Shown here in pieces: positions 16,378 to 22,495 of a stretch of DNA of 29,774 nt. The notes under the pieces are model-generated. The model was not told where the DNA came from. It did not search any database and was given only the letters and a program-made list of their open reading frames with translations. The stretch comes from a virus. The stretch spans positions 1-29,774 of the IMG/VR virus record IMGVR_UViG_3300018405_000050, one strand, 5' to 3'. How positions within the stretch are numbered: the first letter of the stretch is position 1; every line of letters begins with the position of its first letter. The position numbers and the translations under genes were made by a program.

Positions 16378-18168
16378 ATGGCAAAGAAGGCCATCTTCAT
16401 CGCACTGGACAACTCCGGCTCGATGGCGGGGGAAAAGGCGGCCAACCTCCGCATGGCGATGATCCGGCTCGTCGAGAGTTTTTCGGACTTCATCGACACG
16501 CCCGGGAACTCGCTCGACCTCGGCATCTGCATCTGGGGCGACACGGCGGACACGCAGGTCTGGCGCGGCGTGTCCCGGGCGGGGGTCAGCGGGGCCATCG
16601 CGTCGCTCGACCGGCTCAACGGGCAGGGCGGCGGGACGAACTTCGCGGCTTTCGCTCCGTCGGCCTTGACCTTCTTCCAAGAGACGATTGGCGAGACCTA
16701 CGCCGACCGGACCATGATCTTCCTGACGGATGGAGACCCCACCCCTCCGTCCACGGCGGACACGGCGGCCGCGACGCTGGCGGACGTGCTGGACCAGTCC
16801 ACCGCGCCCTTCACCACGCTCAACGGCACGGAGGTCAACTGCTACGCCGCGAACATCGACTCGGGCACGACCATCCACACGGCGAAGCTCGATAACACGG
16901 GCGCGGACGGGGTGCCGGTCGTGGCCGGGAACGCCCGCGCGCTGACGGCCTACCTGAAGGCTGTGACCCTGCCCGTGCAGGAGCACCGGCTTTGGGGGTG
17001 GCCGATCCAGTGGGCGCAGGGCTACGACGAAGAGATCGCCTTTCGCACCGAGATCATCGTCAGCCGGGACGGCACGGAGCAGCGGATCGGCCAGCGGATC
17101 AACCCCCGGGTCAACTACGACTTCGAGTCCGTGCTGCGCGGGCGCAACCTTCGGACGGCGCTGGCCCGGGTCGTGGACAAGCAGGGCGGCCAGTTCTATG
17201 TGCCGCACCCGCGCGAGCCCGCAGTTCTGGCGGCCGACATGCCCAGCGTCGCACTGTCCGCGCAGATCGCCGGGGCGGCCCCGAGCTGGCTGGTTCCCGG
17301 CGTCTACGCGATCTTCGAGAGCCCGACCGGCGATGCCTCGCTGGGCGTGGTAATCAGCGTCTCGGGAAGCACCGTGAATTTGGCGGCTCCTATGGGCCGC
17401 GCGTTCCCGGCCGGGTCCAAGTTCCGCCTCGGCGTCGAAGGCCGGTTCGACGGTGCGACGCAGTTCAACCTCCTGACGAGCGACAAGGCGCGCGTGCAGA
17501 CGCAGTTCACCGGAGACCCGGTGGACACCCCGCACCCGACTTTCGGCGCGGCCCCCGTGACGCTGGAAGGCACGGAGCTGTTCGACATGCGACCGAACTG
17601 GCGGCAGGCCGGGGAGATCAGCGTGGAGCAGGCCGTGGACATTCTGGACCTCGAACGCGGGGCCATCGACGCGATCTTCCCCATCACGTTCTCGCCGCGC
17701 ACCCAGAAGCACACCTTCACAGCCCGGTCGGTGGCAGAGCTTGACCGCATCCTCGGGCTGTTCTACCGCGCCTCGGGCCGCCGCAAACGGTTCTTCATGC
17801 CGCTCTGGGCCGACGAGATCAGGCCGCTCGGTGTGACCTACTCGGGGCAGACCGGCATCACCATTCTCGGGTCTGATTTTGCCGAGACCTACGGGGGCCT
17901 GAGCACCTACCGGCGCGTCATCATCCGCCGCCGGGCACCGCTTGCCGACCTCATTCTCGCCGTGGATTCCGTGACGCTGGACTCCTCGAACAACTCGGTC
18001 ATCAACTTGACCGATCCCGCACCTGACGACATCATCGAGCAAGAGATCACGAGCATGAACTGGATCATGCCTGTCCGGTTCGCGAGCGATAGGCTGACGG
18101 TGAGCTGGCTCACTGACGCGGTTGCCGAGATCACCCTGACCGTCACGACCTTGGAGGGCGAAGCATGA
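16378..18168 (+). CDS. Distal-tail-like protein with N-terminal von Willebrand A domain
   Basis: Residues 1-200 form a vWA domain with a complete metal-ion-dependent adhesion site: D11-x-S13-x-S15 in LDNSGSM, Thr87 in GGGTNF and Asp118 in FLTDGDPT. After it, from about 205, comes a tail-tip segment: LWGWPIQWAQGYDEEIAFRT, RDGTEQRIGQRINPRV, and a second similar element (VAELDRILGLFYRASGRRKR, FFMPLW). This paired pattern occurs in phage distal-tail or DUF2460-like minor tail proteins that form the ring joining tube to tip. Its place directly after the tape measure, one base after its stop (TGACATG), supports that role. The vWA domain is paralogous to the one in the tip protein at 19464-22493. 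The tail location is well supported by synteny; what the vWA domain binds is unknown. Confidence 0.82.
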   Translation: MAKKAIFIALDNSGSMAGEKAANLRMAMIRLVESFSDFIDTPGNSLDLGICIWGDTADTQVWRGVSRAGVSGAIASLDRLNGQGGGTNFAAFAPSALTFFQETIGETYADRTMIFLTDGDPTPPSTADTAAATLADVLDQSTAPFTTLNGTEVNCYAANIDSGTTIHTAKLDNTGADGVPVVAGNARALTAYLKAVTLPVQEHRLWGWPIQWAQGYDEEIAFRTEIIVSRDGTEQRIGQRINPRVNYDFESVLRGRNLRTALARVVDKQGGQFYVPHPREPAVLAADMPSVALSAQIAGAAPSWLVPGVYAIFESPTGDASLGVVISVSGSTVNLAAPMGRAFPAGSKFRLGVEGRFDGATQFNLLTSDKARVQTQFTGDPVDTPHPTFGAAPVTLEGTELFDMRPNWRQAGEISVEQAVDILDLERGAIDAIFPITFSPRTQKHTFTARSVAELDRILGLFYRASGRRKRFFMPLWADEIRPLGVTYSGQTGITILGSDFAETYGGLSTYRRVIIRRRAPLADLILAVDSVTLDSSNNSVINLTDPAPDDIIEQEITSMNWIMPVRFASDRLTVSWLTDAVAEITLTVTTLEGEA

Positions 18169-19010
18169 CCTATGACGCCATTGAACGAAGCCAGCAGGAC
18201 GGGATCGCCGCATCCCTCTTCCTGATCGAGTATGGGGACACCGACGACTCCTACTTCGCCTACACGGACGCCGATCAGCCGATCACGCACGACGGCAAGA
18301 CCTACCTGCCCACCACCATCGGCCGGGACAAGATCGAGAGCGCGGGCAACAGCCTCGACAACACGACGCTGAAGATCGACATCACGCCGAACGCCTCCAT
18401 CGTGACCCTCTTTCGGGGCCGCCTGCCGTCGCACCAGATCAGGATGACGATCTATCAGGGGCACCCGGAAGACCCGGACGCGGACTACAAGGTCGTCTGG
18501 ACGGGCCGGATCATCTCGGTCGCCCGGAAGACTCGCTTTGCGCAGATCGCGGCCGAGCCGGTCAGCACGTCGATGAAGAGGACCGGGCTGCGCCGCCACT
18601 ACCAGTATGGGTGCCCGTGGGCGCTCTACGGCGCGGAGTGCAAGGCCAACAAGGCGGCAGCGCGGGTGAACCCGCTGGCGGCAGCTCTCGGAAAGAACTA
18701 CATCGACTTCGAGCCGGGCTGGTTCAATGACCTCCCCGTCGAGAAGTTCATCGGTGGCTACGTGCAGTGGACGGACAACGAGACGGGCATCTTGCAAACC
18801 CGGACGATCCTGACCATGAACGGCAGCCAGCGGGTCATCCTCAACGGCGACGTGTTCGGACTGGACGTGGGGGAGCAGGTCAACGCATACCTCGGCTGCA
18901 ATCACCAGCTTTCCGATTGTGAGTTTCTGCACCACAATGTAGTAAACTTTGGAGGGCAGCCGTGGATTCCGAAGGACAACCCCACGAAGCTGACCAACCA
19001 GTTCTATTGA
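18165..19010 (+). CDS. Tail hub protein, BR0599/DUF2163-type (gpL-like, probable [4Fe-4S])
   Basis: Probable tail-tip hub protein linking the distal ring to the tip. The N-terminal half (VWTGRIISVARK, then AAEPVSTSMKRTGLRRHYQ) matches DUF2163 tail proteins. The C-terminal part has the BR0599-type ending DCEFLHHNVVNFGGQPWIP. Four cysteines, Cys150, Cys159, Cys245 and Cys252, form C-x8-C and C-x6-C pairs. As I recall, lambda gpL binds a [4Fe-4S] cluster through cysteines 173, 182, 205 and 212, the same pair spacings; gene transfer agent hubs are reported to do the same. Here the inter-pair stretch is far longer (85 residues against 22), consistent with an inserted beta domain. GGAGGG at 18153-18158 and an ATGA overlap set the start. 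Confidence 0.86.
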   Translation: MTYDAIERSQQDGIAASLFLIEYGDTDDSYFAYTDADQPITHDGKTYLPTTIGRDKIESAGNSLDNTTLKIDITPNASIVTLFRGRLPSHQIRMTIYQGHPEDPDADYKVVWTGRIISVARKTRFAQIAAEPVSTSMKRTGLRRHYQYGCPWALYGAECKANKAAARVNPLAAALGKNYIDFEPGWFNDLPVEKFIGGYVQWTDNETGILQTRTILTMNGSQRVILNGDVFGLDVGEQVNAYLGCNHQLSDCEFLHHNVVNFGGQPWIPKDNPTKLTNQFY

Positions 19011-19022
19011 GGGGGTGCGCCC

Positions 19023-19256
19023 ATGCCTTTTTGGTTCCTGATCCAGCTCGCCATCGGCGTCGCCCTCATGGTGGTGGCCTACGCCCTCGCGCCCAAGCCC
19101 AAGGAGCAGAAGCCCGCAGCTTCCTCCGACCTTGAAGCCCCCACGGCCGAGGCGGGCCGCCCGATCCCCGTGGTCTTCGGATCGCTGGAAATCAAGGGCG
19201 GGAACGTCATCGGCTATTGGGACAAGCAGAAGCACGACTTCAAGGTGAAAGCATGA
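19023..19256 (+). CDS. Small membrane-anchored-looking tail tip protein
   Basis: A 77 aa protein with one hydrophobic helix at residues 3-25 (FWFLIQLAIGVALMVVAYALA), a short proline/lysine linker, and the motif GRPIPVVFGSLEIKGGNVIGYWD. That motif recurs at the start of tail tip proteins of many lambda-like phages, often as VVFGTvxIxxPNVxWYGD. Its location between the gpL-like hub and the gpJ-like tip suggests a tip-assembly role, perhaps split from or complementary to the tip protein's N-terminus. GAGGGGG (19009-19015) precedes the ATG. The 3' end overlaps the next gene as ATGA. The biochemical role is unknown. Confidence 0.75.
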   Translation: MPFWFLIQLAIGVALMVVAYALAPKPKEQKPAASSDLEAPTAEAGRPIPVVFGSLEIKGGNVIGYWDKQKHDFKVKA

Positions 19257-19471
19257 CGACGGCGCAGGACACCGGGGACTTCATCGTCACCATTGCGGAC
19301 GTTCGCAAGAGCGGACACTGCGCCTCCGGGGCGCGCGAGTTTTTTGAGAGCAACGACCTCGACTTCCGGGACTTCCTGAAGAACGGGGTGAAGGCGAGCG
19401 TCCTGCTGGCGACCGGCGATGCCCGGGCCGTGCAGGTCGTGAACCGCACGAGGGAGCGCCGTTATGGGTAA
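19253..19471 (+). CDS. Small conserved tail-tip-locus protein, unknown function
   Basis: A 72 aa protein without predicted membrane segment or signal. The order of motifs (IVTIADVRKSGHCASGAREFF, then NDLDFRDFLKNGVKASVLLATGDA) resembles short proteins seen next to tip genes in many phages, with a pattern of LCxxGxRxWFxxxxLDWxxFlxxGi. It may be a chaperone or structural tip component; no function is known to me. ATG 19253 forms an ATGA overlap with the preceding gene, so an upstream in-frame start at 19217 is unlikely. The 3' end overlaps the tip protein gene by eight bases. Confidence 0.75.
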   Translation: MTTAQDTGDFIVTIADVRKSGHCASGAREFFESNDLDFRDFLKNGVKASVLLATGDARAVQVVNRTRERRYG

Positions 19472-22400
19472 GGGTGGCAGCAAGCCTAAGATGCGAGTGA
19501 CGGAGTATTTCTGCTCCGTCCAATATGGCCTCTGCCAAGGCCCGGTCGATTCGCTCAACCGCATCCGCATCAACGAGAAGATCGCGTGGGAGGGCCGGGT
19601 CGGCTCGGAGTCGATCTTCGAGATCAACAAGCAGAAGCTCTACGGCGGCATCAAGAAAGAGGGCGGCGTGCAGGGCTACGTCGTCTGGCAGCCGGGCAGC
19701 TTCACGCAATTCTGCTCGGAGACCGTCGCGGCCAAGCTGGGGCGCACCCCGGCAAACGCCCCCGCGTATCGCGGGCTGGCGAACGTCATGATGACCGGGA
19801 AGCCCAGCCTGAAGGGGGAGGATGCCCCGATTGAAGAGGCCAACGACGGCGGCATCCAAGACAGCCCCATCAGCAACTTCTTCCAGCTCTTGATCGGCAG
19901 CCTGTTCGCAGGCGTCGGCAAGGAGAACGGCAAGGACTCGGCCGTGGGGAACCGGAACGGGTTCTATTGGGGTGCGAACCAGCCCTACATCTGGCCGTGC
20001 GCCTTCCACCTGACGCGCATCCCGCGTGGCTGGTATCCCGAGAAGGCGGCCATCGTCTCCGGCACGACCACGCCGCGCTCGGTCCACTTCGCCATCGACA
20101 ACTCCGGCTCCATGACGGCCGTGCGACGGAACACGGTCAAGGCCGCCTTCGCGACGCTCTTCTCGCAGCTCCGGCAGCAGATCGACGAGTTCGGCTTGCA
20201 GATCAACCTCGGGATCAACCTCTGGGGCGGGACGACCAACGAGCGCATCTGGAACAACGCCACGAGCGCGAACATCGACGCGGCCGAGACCTTCATCCAG
20301 AACGGCCTCAACGCAGGCGCAGGCGGCACGGACTTCACGCAGGCGGCGAACGGCGCGGTGGGGTTCTTCGATCAGTCGCTCGCGCAGACCCTCGACCGCC
20401 GCATCATGTTCCTCATCACCGACGGGGAGCCCACCGACGGCTACCCCGTGTCGGCCGCGCAGTCGATCATGTCGGACCTGTTGGATCGGGGGTCGGGCAG
20501 CTACTCCACGGCCGCCGGGACAGCGGTGGACTGCTACGCCGTGAACATCGAGCTTGAAGATACGCAGTATTCCAGCGCCCTCGACAACACGACCGGCACG
20601 GACAAGAGCCTGACGACCGGCGGCGCGGTCCCGGTTATCGGGGAGGGGGACTCCACGGTTCTCGCGGACCTCATCATGGACGCCCTTGGTAACGGGAACC
20701 CGCCCTCGGCCAACCCGGCCCACATGATCTACGAGGCCCTGACGGATCGCTCGTGGGGCATGGGTGCGAACTCGGCCGCGCTGGACGACACCAGCTTCCG
20801 CGCCTCGGCCGACATCTTTTTCAACGAGAGCTTCGGCCTCTCGATGATCTGGACGCAGCAACAGACCATCCAGTCCTTCGTGCAGGAAATCCTCGACCAC
20901 GTGGAAGCCAACCTCTACGTGGACCCGAGCACCGGGAAGTTCGTGCTGAAGCCGATCCGGGACGACTATGACCCGGAAACATTGGAGGTCTTCGACGAGT
21001 CGAGCTGCACCATCCGGGACTTCCAGCGCCGCGCGCCCACGGAGATCGTCAACGAGATCAACCTGACGTGGACCAACCCGGACACCGAGGAAGAAGAGGT
21101 CATCACGCAGCAGGACATCGGTGGCATCGTCGTGAACAACGGTGAGATCATCTCCGACAACCGGAACTACTACGGCATCCGGGACCGCAGGCTTGCGGCC
21201 ACCGTTCTTGCGCGCGATCTGGCGGCCGTGACGGCCCCTCTCGCAACGGCAGAGATCGAGATCGACCGCTCGGCTTGGTCCTACGCCCCGGGCTCCGTGC
21301 TGAAGCTCTCTTCGGAAGAGCACGACGCGGAAGAGCTGGTCATGCGGGTAGCCAAGATCAACTACGGCAAGCCGGGGGACTCCAAGATCGTCGCCTCGCT
21401 GACGCAGGACATCTTCAGCTTCGCGCGGCCGCAGGTGGTCTTGCCCCCCTCGACCGAGCTAGACAGCGGCGGCAAGGAGCCCACCCTGATCGAATACGTC
21501 GAGTTCATGACCTTCAACTACTTCTTCACGGTCAATCTCGTGCCGCCGGAGACCACGGCGAACGTGGACTACCCGGACGTGTTCGTCGGCATCCTCGCGT
21601 CGTCCCTCAACACCGATGTCGCGTCCATCGACGTGCTCGGGGAGGTTCTGGACGCGGCGGGCAACACCTATACCGAGCCGACCGGGACCATCATGCCTGT
21701 CTCTCGCGGCCAGCTCGCAGTGGCTTTCGAGCAAGAAGCCGAGACCCTGACGCCGGGTTTCAGCTCGCTCACGGTAGGCTCCGGGCCGACCCCCGGTGGC
21801 TTCGCCCTGATCGGGCTGGAAGACGGGACCGAGCAGGGCCGAGAGCTGGTCATGTTCGTGGAGAACGACGGGTCGAACTGGACCATCAAGCGGGGCATCC
21901 TCGACACGGTTCCGCGCGAGTGGCCCATCGGCACGCCGATCCGCTTCTTCGGCCCGGGGGACTTCATCACCGACGCCGAGCTGGAAACGGCCTTCGCGGA
22001 GCGGGACTACAAGCTCGCCATGCAGACGACCCTCGGCGCGTTCCCGGAGAGCTTGGCCCAGACGGAGAGCTACACCCCGAGCGAGCGCCCCTACCTCCCG
22101 GCTCGCCCGGCGAACGTCAAGGTCGCAGGGGTCGGCTTCGGGGACGTGGACGCCAGCGACCTCCCGGACGTTCCTGTGACGTGGGCAAACCGAAACCGCC
22201 TCACGGAAGATTCGCAGGTTCTCGCTTGGGATGACCCGGGAGTGACCCCGGAGCCCGGCCAGCTCACCAAGATCACCATCCTCGACGCGGACACGCGCGA
22301 GATCGTCAACGAGATCGCGGACCTGCCCGACGAAAGCTATACGCTACCCAAGGCTTCCTTTGGGACCGCAACCCGGGCTATTGTCCGGGTGACATCGACC

Positions 22401-22493
22401 CGGGGCGGCTATGAATCGCTTCAGGGCCACGAAATCGGAATCACCATCGCTTCTGGCTACGGCTTCGGCTACGGCCTGTCCTACGGAGAATAA
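19464..22493 (+). CDS. Tail tip (gpJ-like) protein with an inserted von Willebrand A domain
   Basis: Central tail tip protein likely to contact the host receptor. Residues 1-200 and 415-720 match tip proteins of lambda-type siphophages: VTEYFCSVQYGLCQGPVDSLNRI near the N-terminus; NPAHMIYEALTDRSWGMG at 417; and APTEIVNEINLTWTNPDTEE. A vWA domain is inserted between them at about 207-410, with intact MIDAS residues D212-x-S214-x-S216 (IDNSGSM), Thr289 (GGTDF) and Asp320 (ITDGEPT). The C-terminal region (about 720-1009) is beta-rich and ends in aromatic/glycine repeats (YGFGYGLSYGE). The length, 1009 aa, is near lambda gpJ (1132). AGGGAG at 19451-19456 is the ribosome site. Its vWA is clearly paralogous to that in the distal-tail-like gene (both keep an LGI-x-x-WG and a CYA-x-NI segment). 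Confidence 0.88.
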   Translation: MGKGGSKPKMRVTEYFCSVQYGLCQGPVDSLNRIRINEKIAWEGRVGSESIFEINKQKLYGGIKKEGGVQGYVVWQPGSFTQFCSETVAAKLGRTPANAPAYRGLANVMMTGKPSLKGEDAPIEEANDGGIQDSPISNFFQLLIGSLFAGVGKENGKDSAVGNRNGFYWGANQPYIWPCAFHLTRIPRGWYPEKAAIVSGTTTPRSVHFAIDNSGSMTAVRRNTVKAAFATLFSQLRQQIDEFGLQINLGINLWGGTTNERIWNNATSANIDAAETFIQNGLNAGAGGTDFTQAANGAVGFFDQSLAQTLDRRIMFLITDGEPTDGYPVSAAQSIMSDLLDRGSGSYSTAAGTAVDCYAVNIELEDTQYSSALDNTTGTDKSLTTGGAVPVIGEGDSTVLADLIMDALGNGNPPSANPAHMIYEALTDRSWGMGANSAALDDTSFRASADIFFNESFGLSMIWTQQQTIQSFVQEILDHVEANLYVDPSTGKFVLKPIRDDYDPETLEVFDESSCTIRDFQRRAPTEIVNEINLTWTNPDTEEEEVITQQDIGGIVVNNGEIISDNRNYYGIRDRRLAATVLARDLAAVTAPLATAEIEIDRSAWSYAPGSVLKLSSEEHDAEELVMRVAKINYGKPGDSKIVASLTQDIFSFARPQVVLPPSTELDSGGKEPTLIEYVEFMTFNYFFTVNLVPPETTANVDYPDVFVGILASSLNTDVASIDVLGEVLDAAGNTYTEPTGTIMPVSRGQLAVAFEQEAETLTPGFSSLTVGSGPTPGGFALIGLEDGTEQGRELVMFVENDGSNWTIKRGILDTVPREWPIGTPIRFFGPGDFITDAELETAFAERDYKLAMQTTLGAFPESLAQTESYTPSERPYLPARPANVKVAGVGFGDVDASDLPDVPVTWANRNRLTEDSQVLAWDDPGVTPEPGQLTKITILDADTREIVNEIADLPDESYTLPKASFGTATRAIVRVTSTRGGYESLQGHEIGITIASGYGFGYGLSYGE

Positions 22494-22495
22494 TC

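Noticed and set aside
11334-16619. Very long antisense open frame (1761 codons) opposite the tape measure and vWA genes
   Set aside because: It arises from the strong third-position G/C bias of the sense gene. It spans a gene boundary on the other strand, has a histidine/arginine/glycine-rich low-information composition, and lacks recognisable motifs.
16378-16980. vWA domains as part of a MoxR/chelatase-like or toxin system
   Set aside because: No AAA+ partner or toxin gene is nearby, and each vWA is continuous with tail-tip protein sequence.
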